Positions 6,340 to 12,014 of a stretch of 12,014 bases of DNA are shown one piece after another. Where the stretch lies: contig JANNMJ010000136.1 of NCBI GenBank assembly GCA_031397815.1, forward strand, positions 1 to 12,014, written 5' to 3'. This stretch comes from JANNMJ01 sp031397815 (GTDB taxonomy: Bacteria; Bacteroidota; Bacteroidia; Cytophagales; Hymenobacteraceae). A model generated the notes under the pieces. The model did no database searches, was not told the DNA's origin, and was given only the letters and a program-made list of their open reading frames with translations. The position numbers were made by a program, and so were the translations under genes. The first letter of the stretch is position 1, and every line of letters begins with the position of its first letter.

Positions 6340-7535
6340 GTCAGTCATTTCGGGCGTTGACCACCACGTTAGCCGCTACGGTGGCGCTGGTTGTGGGGGC
6401 ACCAAACGCCGCCGCCCAAGGTCTACGCGATTTCCCGTACACCGATAGCCTCACCGCCGCCCAGCACAAACAAGCCCGGTGGCGCGCCCTCGATTCCACC
6501 GGCCGCCTCGCGCTCGGTTTCGGCACCGATTACCCCGCACTGCGCCGCCGCCTCGGCGCAGCCGCGTTGCACCTTAATCGGCCCGCAAACGCGATGCAGC
6601 ATTACCGCCGCGCCCTCCGCGCCGACCCGCTCGATACCACCGCGCGGGTGGGGCTGGTGGTGGCGTGCCTGACGATGAATCAGCCCGAAGCCGCCGCTTT
6701 TTACGCCCGTCATCTGGCCGATTCGGTCAGGGCCGGGCTGCATTTGCGGGCGCGGTACGCCGTGCGGCAGATTGAGCTGGAAGTGAGCGGCCAAAGCACG
6801 ACGAGCGATTTTCGCGGCAACGCGACCTTTACGCGGCTTAGTATCGGCAGTCAAATCAGCCCTCGCTTTTTTCTGACGCAGGCGGTGAGCTATTACGGGC
6901 AATCGGTGCAATTGCCGGAGCTGAGCTTCACCGACGTGACGTACGCCATTCGGCAGCCCGAATATTACGCCCTGCTCACGGGGCAAATCAGCGGACGCTG
7001 GCAGGCGCGGGCGGGCTACCATTACATCGGTTGCCAGTTCGGCGACCGCGACTATCCGGGGCATATCGGGTACGCCGGGCTGGCGTACGCGCACCCGTAC
7101 CTCGTGGTGCAGGGCGGGTATTCCCAAGGGACGCTCACCGATACCGTTCGGCGGCAAGCCGATTTGCGCCTCACGGCGTACCCGCTTGGCAATATGCGGC
7201 TTTACGGGTTCGGGCGCACCAGCGTGGTGCGGTCGGGTGGCCGGAACGCGCCGAATACGCTCCTCGGCCTCGGGGTGCAGGTGCGCCCGTGGGGTTGGCT
7301 CGAAGTTTTCGGGAGCAGCGGCGAAGTGCCGATTCTGCTCGAAGCGAATGCCGCGTACGTCTACAACCTCCTCGACCCGCAACGGCGGCGGGCCGGGGCG
7401 AGCGCCTACATTCGTCTGCCGCACCACCTCCTGTGGCGGGTGCATTATACTGCCGAACAGCGTCACCGCGCCCTCACCGGCGCCACCAATTACACCCTTT
7501 ACGCGCTAACCACGGCCCTCGCATGGACTTGGTAA
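6318..7535 (+). CDS. TPR protein with probable outer-membrane beta-barrel
   Basis: This is a 405-residue protein from ATG 6318, overlapping the end of the previous gene by 22 bases. A signal peptide is clear: basic start (MHPRKR), hydrophobic core (~15-28), and a likely cleavage after AAAQ (~34). Residues ~60-130 hold one or two TPR-like helix pairs (for example NAMQHYRRALRADPLDTTAR). From ~155 to the end the sequence becomes alternating polar/aromatic, with many Tyr, Gly and Thr (for example RWQARAGYHYIGCQFGDRDY), and ends in AWTW. A terminal aromatic residue is typical of beta-barrel outer-membrane proteins. The arrangement fits a periplasmic TPR domain attached to a barrel. The specific role is unknown. 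Context suggests an outer-membrane partner for the upstream fusion protein. It overlaps the next gene by 13 bases. Confidence 0.7.
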   Translation: MHPRKRLSQSFRALTTTLAATVALVVGAPNAAAQGLRDFPYTDSLTAAQHKQARWRALDSTGRLALGFGTDYPALRRRLGAAALHLNRPANAMQHYRRALRADPLDTTARVGLVVACLTMNQPEAAAFYARHLADSVRAGLHLRARYAVRQIELEVSGQSTTSDFRGNATFTRLSIGSQISPRFFLTQAVSYYGQSVQLPELSFTDVTYAIRQPEYYALLTGQISGRWQARAGYHYIGCQFGDRDYPGHIGYAGLAYAHPYLVVQGGYSQGTLTDTVRRQADLRLTAYPLGNMRLYGFGRTSVVRSGGRNAPNTLLGLGVQVRPWGWLEVFGSSGEVPILLEANAAYVYNLLDPQRRRAGASAYIRLPHHLLWRVHYTAEQRHRALTGATNYTLYALTTALAWTW

Positions 7536-8146
7536 ACCCCCTCGCCACCCTGACGCTGCTGGTCTGTATGCTCGTTCGCCCTTTCGGCGCGGCAGCACAG
7601 CAGGCGGAGCAATCGGCGGCGTTCGCCACCTCCTACGCCGCCGAATCCAAGGCCAATTACGCGGAAGCTATCACCGCCATCAAAGGCGTTTATTCGGGAA
7701 CCTACGAGCAGAACCTGCGGCTTGGCTGGCTTAGTTTTCTGGCGAAGAATTACACCGTTTCAGCCAATTACTACCAAAAAGCCGTCGACCAGCGGGCGTA
7801 CGCTATTGAGCCGAAATTTGGGTTGGTAAAGCCCCTCAACGCGCTCAATCAGATTGATCGGATGTTGAAGCTCTACGAGGATATTCTGAAAATAGACCCT
7901 CAGAACACGCAGGCGAATTATTGGCTCGGCGTTATTTATCTCAATCGAAAAACGTACGATAAAGCCGCTAAGTATTTCGAGCGGGTCGTCAACCTTTATC
8001 CTTTCGATTACGACGTCAATCTCTCTTTGGCGTGGACGTACGTCAATCTCGGTCGCAAGCCGGAAGCGCGGGCGCTGTATCAGCGTGTACTGCTTATCCG
8101 GCCGGGTGATGAAACGGCGTTGAATGGGTTGAAGCGGTTGCCGTAA
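7523..8146 (+). CDS. Secreted tetratricopeptide-repeat protein
   Basis: This is a 207-residue protein. ATG 7523 is chosen because it starts a clean signal peptide (hydrophobic core ~7-22, likely cleavage after GAAAQ, ~26) and overlaps the preceding stop by 13 bases. The frame is open far upstream, but only as out-of-frame reading of the previous gene. After the signal come about four TPR-like helix pairs. The clearest are at ~128-162 (TQANYWLGVIYLNRKTYDKA and following) and ~163-200 (NLSLAWTYVNLGRKPEARAL). No lipobox is seen, so it is probably soluble in the periplasm. TPRs are protein-binding scaffolds, and the likely partner is the TPR/barrel protein encoded just before. It appears to be the last gene of the set. 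Confidence 0.8.
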   Translation: MDLVNPLATLTLLVCMLVRPFGAAAQQAEQSAAFATSYAAESKANYAEAITAIKGVYSGTYEQNLRLGWLSFLAKNYTVSANYYQKAVDQRAYAIEPKFGLVKPLNALNQIDRMLKLYEDILKIDPQNTQANYWLGVIYLNRKTYDKAAKYFERVVNLYPFDYDVNLSLAWTYVNLGRKPEARALYQRVLLIRPGDETALNGLKRLP

Positions 8147-8157
8147 GCGTGCTGCTT

Positions 8158-8220
8158 GTGCCCGGCGAGTGCCCGGCGAGTGCCCGGCGAGTGCCCGGCG
8201 AGTGCCCGGCGAGTGCCCGG
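8158..8220. repeat. 11-bp tandem repeat GTGCCCGGCGA, 5.7 copies
   Basis: Five perfect copies of GTGCCCGGCGA span 8158-8212, followed by an 8-base partial copy at 8213-8220. The array begins 11 bases after the stop of the last gene in the set. Perfect identity between copies points to recent expansion or ongoing slippage. The partial copy runs directly into the left arm of the following hairpin. Spacers are absent, so this is not a CRISPR array. Confidence 0.95.
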
Positions 8221-8243
8221 GGTTGCCGAAGGCTACCCCGGGC
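8215..8243. terminator. Strong GC hairpin downstream of the six-gene set
   Basis: GCCCGGGG (8215-8222) pairs perfectly with CCCCGGGC (8236-8243). Inside, T8223 pairs with A8235, and GCC (8225-8227) with GGC (8231-8233) around a GAA loop, with one T-T mismatch. No T-run follows directly, so it may protect the 3' end or pause polymerase rather than terminate by itself. Because the left arm is the end of the 11-bp repeat, upstream units (each with GCCCGG) could compete for the right arm. Confidence 0.55.
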
Positions 8244-8255
8244 TACTGGGATGAA

Positions 8256-8274
8256 ACCCCTTCGGGGTATTTTG
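8256..8274 (+). terminator. Probable terminator of the six-gene set
   Basis: ACCCC (8256-8260), a TTC loop and GGGGT (8264-8268) form a 5-bp GC-rich hairpin followed by ATTTTG. The stem is short and the T-run only four long, so strength is moderate. Together with the hairpin 13 bases upstream it is the best candidate for the end of the rightward transcript. Confidence 0.45.
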
Positions 8275-8280
8275 ATTGGT

Positions 8281-8302
8281 TTATTGGGACGTTATTGGGA
8301 CG
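8281..8302. repeat. 11-bp tandem duplication TTATTGGGACG
   Basis: TTATTGGGACG occurs at 8281-8291 and immediately again at 8292-8302. It is unrelated in sequence to the nearby GTGCCCGGCGA array but has the same 11-base period. Confidence 0.85.
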
Positions 8303-8345
8303 GCTGTATTAGATGCGGTTGGCTCCAGCCCCGTGTCGCCTATTC

Positions 8346-8363
8346 GCGGGTCTCTTGACCCGC
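8346..8363. repeat. Perfect 7-bp hairpin between convergent genes
   Basis: GCGGGTC (8346-8352), loop TCTT, GACCCGC (8357-8363). It has no T-run on either side. It lies in the non-coding stretch between the converging transcripts of the six-gene set and the CLC antiporter. Confidence 0.5.
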
Positions 8364-8387
8364 CACCCCAATTGGCTACGCATTCTT

Positions 8388-8457
8388 GTGGCCAACTCTG
8401 TCCCAAAGATGGCGTCAAACGGCGAATCAACGCCATCTCTGGGACAGAGCTGGCCAC
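8388..8457 (-). repeat. 28-bp hairpin just past the CLC gene stop
   Basis: The arm at 8388-8415 (GTGGCCAACTCTGTCCC then AAAGATGGCGT) matches the reverse complement of 8430-8457 at 26 of 28 positions around a 14-base loop. Both mismatches would be A-C in plus-strand RNA but G-U wobbles in minus-strand RNA, so only the leftward transcript forms an unbroken stem. It starts 10 bases after the antiporter stop in the direction of transcription. It is probably a 3'-end structure of that mRNA or an interspersed repeat. No T-run follows, so it is not a standard intrinsic terminator. Confidence 0.65.
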
Positions 8458-8466
8458 GCGTCACAA

Positions 8467-9780
8467 TCAATCCTTGCCACCGTCCCCATCCACCCGCTGT
8501 TCCCCAATCTCACGCAGTGTGCGCCCTTGCTCGCGGCCGAAGCGCAAGTGCTTGGCGCGACCCAGCACTTGCGACGAATAAATACCCGCGTGACCGGAAA
8601 ACAGGTACGCCGTCGCGCAGGCCAAGCCGAGGAAGGTGCCGGTGCTTGCGCCGAACAGCTCGATGCCCATCAGCGTGCAAGCCAGCGGCGTGTTGGCGGC
8701 GCCCGCGAAAACCGCCACGAACCCCATCCCCGCGAGTAAGGCGACGGGGAGCGGAACCACCAGCGCCAGCGCGCTGCCGAGCGTGGCGCCGATGAAAAAC
8801 AGCGGCGTCACCTCGCCGCCTTTGAAGCCGCTGCCGAGCGTGAGGGCGGTGAGGCCGAGCTTCAGCGCGAAGGCATAAGCGGGAAGCGGGGCCACAAAAG
8901 CGGCCAGAATCATCGGAATTCCCAAGCCGATATAATCAGTGGTGCCGAGTGCCCAGACGGCCGCCGCCACCCCCGCACCGCCGAGGACGGGGCGCAGCGG
9001 CGCCCATTTTATGTGTCGCCCGAAGAGTTGACTAATGCCGTGCGTCAGGTGGGAAAAGCCGCGCGCAGTCAGGCCGAAGGCGGCGCCGCAAGCCAACGTA
9101 AGCAAGACGGTGGCGGGCGTGAGCGCTGGCCCGACCAGCACCGGATACGCCGTGTGCCCGACGCCCCACGCGCGGGTGATGTAATCGGCGACGACGGCAG
9201 CGAGGAAGCTCGGCAGCAGCGCATCGTAGCGAATGGAGCCGATCAGGAAGACTTCCAGCCCGAAAACCGCCCCCGCCAGCGGCGTGCCGAATACCGACGC
9301 AAACCCCGCGCTGATGCCCGCAATCAGCAGGAGGCGGCGGTCGCGGGGGCGCAAGCGGAGAGCGCGAGTGAGCTGGTCGGCGAGGGTGCCGCCCATTTGT
9401 ACGGCCGTCCCTTCGCGTCCTGCCGACCCGCCGAACAGGTGCGTCAGGAGCGTGGTGAGCAGCACGAGCGGCGCCATTCGCAGCGGAATGATGCGGCGCG
9501 GCGAGTGAATCTCATCGAGTAGCAGGTTGGTGCCCTTTGCCACCGGCGCCCCCGCGAAATGGTAAAGCAACCCAATCAGCAACCCGCCGAGCGGGAGCAG
9601 GGCGATGATCCAAACGTGTTGCTCGCGCCACGCCGTAACTGCATCGAGCGCCAGCAGAAACCCCGCCGACGCCGTGCCTGCCGCAACGCCCACCGCGCTC
9701 CCGATCAACGCCCACCGCAGCAGAAACAGCAGCGACGGACCAACGTGCGACGGGCGGCGAGACAGCGGTTTCAAAGGCAA
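8467..9780 (-). CDS. CLC-family antiporter, probable fluoride/proton subclass (CLC-F)
   Basis: This is a 437-residue multi-pass membrane protein of the voltage-gated chloride channel family (PF00654). GREGT (121-125) carries the gating glutamate E123, and GGEVTP (321-326) sits in the second pore helix. The usual chloride-selectivity motif GSGIP is replaced by GTNLL (83-87). Absence of that Ser, GREGT instead of GREGP, and a Glu and Thr in GGEVTP (E323, T325) are, as I recall, the traits of CLC-F fluoride/proton antiporters that protect cells from fluoride. No ATG is available upstream: the frame closes at 9808-9810, so TTG 9780 (or TTG 9774) is the likely start. The short C-terminus lacks CBS domains. 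A likely promoter lies about 23 bases upstream of the start, leaving a leader too short for a fluoride riboswitch. The CLC family is certain; the fluoride role is likely but not shown by sequence alone. Confidence 0.85.
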   Translation of the reverse strand: MPLKPLSRRPSHVGPSLLFLLRWALIGSAVGVAAGTASAGFLLALDAVTAWREQHVWIIALLPLGGLLIGLLYHFAGAPVAKGTNLLLDEIHSPRRIIPLRMAPLVLLTTLLTHLFGGSAGREGTAVQMGGTLADQLTRALRLRPRDRRLLLIAGISAGFASVFGTPLAGAVFGLEVFLIGSIRYDALLPSFLAAVVADYITRAWGVGHTAYPVLVGPALTPATVLLTLACGAAFGLTARGFSHLTHGISQLFGRHIKWAPLRPVLGGAGVAAAVWALGTTDYIGLGIPMILAAFVAPLPAYAFALKLGLTALTLGSGFKGGEVTPLFFIGATLGSALALVVPLPVALLAGMGFVAVFAGAANTPLACTLMGIELFGASTGTFLGLACATAYLFSGHAGIYSSQVLGRAKHLRFGREQGRTLREIGEQRVDGDGGKD

Positions 9781-9802
9781 GGAATGTTGACTGGACGAGC
9801 GA

Positions 9803-9810
9803 CAAACTTA
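9803..9810 (-). promoter_or_regulatory. Bacteroidota-type -7 box for the CLC gene
   Basis: On the minus strand this reads TAAGTTTG, an exact fit to the TAnnTTTG -7 element used by the Bacteroidota primary sigma factor. Transcription would begin near 9796, leaving about 15 bases before TTG 9780. A good TTTG -33 box at the usual distance is not seen, so confidence is moderate. The position downstream of a terminator supports an independent promoter. Confidence 0.5.
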
Positions 9811-9843
9811 CAGCAGGCCGTTCCGCCCTGAGGCGTTAAAACG

Positions 9844-9881
9844 TAAAAACGGGGCCACCAGCCTACGCTGATGACCCCGTT
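9844..9881 (-). terminator. Intrinsic terminator of the T9SS protein gene
   Basis: On the minus strand, AACGGGGTCATCAGC (from 9881 to 9867), a four-base loop, then GCTGGTGGCCCCGTT form a 15-bp stem with two G-U pairs, followed by a run of T. It begins 30 bases after the TAA of the T9SS gene and ends before the CLC promoter. It therefore separates the two leftward genes into different transcripts. Confidence 0.85.
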
Positions 9882-9911
9882 CAAAGAGTAAAACCTTTTT
9901 AACGCAGCGCG

Positions 9912-12014
9912 TTACTGCACCACAATCGCGCGGTTGAGCTGGGCGCCGCTTGCTGGCACGCGGACGTGCAGCGTGTAGGCGCCAGCGACCAAGCCGGTCA
10001 GCGGGAGGTCGCGCACGACGGTGCCGCCGGTGGCAGTCAGCGTCATTTGACGAACCGTGCGGCCGAGGGCATCGACCAGCGTAGCGTTTACCACGTCGGC
10101 GTCGGTGGCGAGGCCGCGCAGCTCAACGTGAAGCGCCGAGGAAGCAGCGACTGGGTTCGGGAACGCGTCGAGCGTGAGGGCCGCGGCGGCCGTCAGGGCC
10201 GATTTGCTGGGCTTCGTGCCGCCGATGTGGAGCGTGAAGCGGGCACCGGCGAAGGTGGTTTCCTGCTCGAAGGTGTAGCTCGCGTCGGGCGCGGCGAGGT
10301 CGGTTACGGTGCCGGTTTTGGCATCCATCAGCCACAGCGGCTGACCGGCTGGCAGGCCGCGCAGGTTAGTGGCGCGCAGCACGTGGGTGCCGCCGACGTT
10401 GGTCAGCACGCGCAGCGGGAGTGCCGGGGCGGAGTTGAGCGCGCTGGGCGACATACCGCTGATTGCCAGCTCCTGACCGTCGGCCAGCAGGCTGATGGTG
10501 GGCGACTGTTCGAGGGAGCGACCGACTTTCGGAGCATCGAAGTGACGGTCGAAACCGGCGGTGGCGCCGTCTTCAAAGTACACGATGGCTTGGTCGGTGA
10601 GGTCGGCTGCGGCGTTCGTGAGCGCCAGCGTCAGCATCGGCCGGGCGTCGGGGGCGGCGCGGAAGTGCGTGGGGTTGGTGTAAGTGGTGGCGCGCATCGC
10701 ATTCGTGAACTGGAAAACGGGCGTAGACCCCGCCACCGTGTTACGTACGAAAAAGCCCTGACCCGCCGGAATCAGCCCACCGGGCAGCGTCCCGACGCCG
10801 TTGATGTACGTCAGGTACGTGCCCGTGTTGGAGCCGCTGCTCTTGAATACGTGTACCGCATGGCTCATTTCGGCCGGAATGGCGCCGGGGATGGCGCGCA
10901 CCAGATTCCAATCCAGCGGCGCCGGATACGGGTTGCCGAGGAGCGACCAGCCCGAAGTAGCCGTGCCGCCCGTGTTCGTCAGCGTTTCGCTGTTGATCGG
11001 GCCGTTGTTAAGGGAACCGATGAAATCGGGCGTCGAGGTTGCGCTCGTGCTCGGGGGCATATACACCGAATAGCCTTTGCCGGGTATCATCAGGCTCGCC
11101 GGGGAGCTGGGCGACTGGTAGCCTTTGCCGAAATCAGCCGAAGTAAGGTTCTCGGCGAACGCGAACACGTTGGGGTACGGCACGACCGTCAGTGGCGTCG
11201 GTGAGGAGTTGAAGCCGGTGTTCGTGACGATGCTGAAGCCCGTGAAATTGAGGTCGCTGAGCGCCGCTGCCTGCATCGGCGACGCCATGTGCCGGTAACC
11301 CAGCCCAACGGCCGTGCCCTGCGTAATGAACCGCTGCATCGCCATCGTGCCGTTCGCCACGCCGCCGTTATTGACTACCATCGCCGTACCCGAGGCCGTC
11401 GAGCGCAGCACGGGCGGCGTAGCGCCGGCCGTCAGGTTGCCCGTCAGGGTCAGAAGACGCGTAATGCTCATCCCGGCGCCCGCATCGGTCAGGCCGGCGG
11501 TGCCGACTGTCAGATTAATAAAGCCGATGGCCGCCGTACCGAAAAGCTGCTGCGCCGCTGCGCCGCTAAAGCTCACGTTGCCTTGCAGGTCGGTGCTGAA
11601 CGAGTGGTTCGTGAGGTTGCCTTTCACATCGAGCGGGGTGCCCGAGTTGAGCTTGAGCTGTGACCCCGCGCCGAGCGTCAGGTGGCGCACGGAAGCTGCG
11701 GCGCTGATGGTCGGCTGGTTGGTGGGCTCGCTGGAAACGTAGCCATCGGTGGTGGCCGACGGGACGGCGAAGGTGCTCCAGTTACTGGTGTTCGCCCAAG
11801 CGGTGCTGACGTCGCCGGTCCATGCGCGCCGCGCTTCGAGGGCGATGCGCTCGGTGGAAAGGGCGCTGCCGTAAATCACGAGCTGACCCACGCGGCCCGC
11901 CAGCGATTGGGTCGTCGCGAAACCGCCGCCTACGATGTCTTGGTCCTGCCCGATCAGGAATCCGCCGGGCGCAATCACCATTGGCGAGGCGCTGCACGTA
12001 CGTGCAGCGCCGAC
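9912..12014 (-). CDS. Large secreted protein with T9SS type A sorting domain (5' end off right edge)
   Basis: 700 residues are visible and the frame is open to the window edge, so the N-terminus and signal peptide lie outside. An ATG at 11979-11981 exists but is probably internal. The first ~65 visible residues (GRVGQLVIYGSALSTERI) resemble the end of a LamG/concanavalin-like domain. Next comes a WTGDVSTAWANTSNWS segment with a repetitive beta-rich stretch (~65-210), a form common in Bacteroidota surface proteins. A longer beta-rich region follows with MQRFI, YRHMASPM and WSLLGNPYPAPLDW. The last ~85 residues (DAFPNPVAASSALHVEL, LVDALGRTV, GLVAGAYTLHV, LNRAIVVQ) are a type A T9SS C-terminal sorting domain, which directs export across the outer membrane. 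Likely roles are adhesion or polymer binding; no catalytic motif is seen. A strong terminator follows the stop. Confidence 0.88.
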   Translation of the reverse strand, partial: VGAARTCSASPMVIAPGGFLIGQDQDIVGGGFATTQSLAGRVGQLVIYGSALSTERIALEARRAWTGDVSTAWANTSNWSTFAVPSATTDGYVSSEPTNQPTISAAASVRHLTLGAGSQLKLNSGTPLDVKGNLTNHSFSTDLQGNVSFSGAAAQQLFGTAAIGFINLTVGTAGLTDAGAGMSITRLLTLTGNLTAGATPPVLRSTASGTAMVVNNGGVANGTMAMQRFITQGTAVGLGYRHMASPMQAAALSDLNFTGFSIVTNTGFNSSPTPLTVVPYPNVFAFAENLTSADFGKGYQSPSSPASLMIPGKGYSVYMPPSTSATSTPDFIGSLNNGPINSETLTNTGGTATSGWSLLGNPYPAPLDWNLVRAIPGAIPAEMSHAVHVFKSSGSNTGTYLTYINGVGTLPGGLIPAGQGFFVRNTVAGSTPVFQFTNAMRATTYTNPTHFRAAPDARPMLTLALTNAAADLTDQAIVYFEDGATAGFDRHFDAPKVGRSLEQSPTISLLADGQELAISGMSPSALNSAPALPLRVLTNVGGTHVLRATNLRGLPAGQPLWLMDAKTGTVTDLAAPDASYTFEQETTFAGARFTLHIGGTKPSKSALTAAAALTLDAFPNPVAASSALHVELRGLATDADVVNATLVDALGRTVRQMTLTATGGTVVRDLPLTGLVAGAYTLHVRVPASGAQLNRAIVVQ
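11988..12011. repeat. 24-bp perfect palindrome inside the T9SS gene
   Basis: GGCGCTGCACGT (11988-11999) is followed directly by its exact reverse complement (12000-12011), with no spacer. It is read in frame as coding sequence (about ...AARTCSA...). Symmetry stops after 12 bases per arm. Confidence 0.9.

Noticed and set aside
6423..7466. A 347-residue open frame on the minus strand opposite the TPR/beta-barrel gene
   Set aside because: Arg/Pro/His-rich translation with no domain, entirely antisense to a gene with a clear signal peptide and barrel pattern.
8158..8220. The tandem repeat considered as a CRISPR array
   Set aside because: Units are 11 bases with no spacers between them and no cas genes are nearby.
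8149..8358. A 69-residue open frame over the 11-bp repeat and hairpins
   Set aside because: It is a translation of the tandem repeat and palindromes (Cys-Pro-Ala-Ser-Ala-Arg runs) with no sign of coding selection.
9781..9911. A fluoride riboswitch upstream of the CLC gene
   Set aside because: Most of the space is taken by a terminator hairpin of the preceding gene. The remaining ~60 bases show no match by eye to the riboswitch core, and the likely promoter sits too close to the start.
9966..11204. A 412-residue open frame on the plus strand opposite the T9SS gene
   Set aside because: Its translation is rich in Arg, Gly and Val with no recognisable domain. It lies wholly antisense to a well-supported gene, as expected in GC-rich DNA.

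Overview
The window looks like chromosomal DNA of a GC-rich member of the Bacteroidota, plausibly a Hymenobacter-like organism. The strongest pointers are a large secreted protein ending in a type IX secretion (T9SS) C-terminal sorting domain, a LytS-type histidine kinase, a TAnnTTTG-type promoter box and almost no Shine-Dalgarno sequences. The genus is an inference; the phylum is well supported.

Layout. At the left edge the N-terminal part of a LytS/YehU-type sensor kinase runs leftwards (1-578). A 385-base gap with no convincing gene separates it from a rightward set of six genes (964-8146): a PqqD-like small protein, an ATP-grasp ligase, a fold-III PLP-dependent decarboxylase, a 745-residue fusion of a urea-transporter-like membrane domain with an M23 metallopeptidase domain, a TPR protein with a probable outer-membrane beta-barrel, and a secreted TPR protein. 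Junctions within the set are overlapping (1, 22 and 13 nt) or short (41 nt, filled by a 10-bp tandem repeat). The exception is a 299-base gap in the middle, packed with three kinds of repeat: an AT-rich duplication, a large REP-like inverted repeat and a pyrimidine-rich 9-bp repeat. The set ends in an 11-bp tandem repeat and several hairpins.

Beyond these lie two leftward genes: a CLC-family antiporter with the residues expected of the fluoride-exporting subclass (8467-9780), and a large T9SS-secreted protein that runs off the right edge (9912-12014). An intrinsic terminator separates them, and the antiporter has its own likely promoter and a TTG start.

How the genes may work together. The PqqD-like, ATP-grasp and decarboxylase genes look like a small biosynthetic unit that ligates a carboxylate to an amine and decarboxylates an amino-acid-type substrate. 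The following three genes look like an envelope unit: inner-membrane channel plus peptidase, outer-membrane protein, periplasmic TPR protein. I know of no described pathway with this composition, so the six genes are the best candidate here for an uncharacterised system. Their joint function is inferred from arrangement only.
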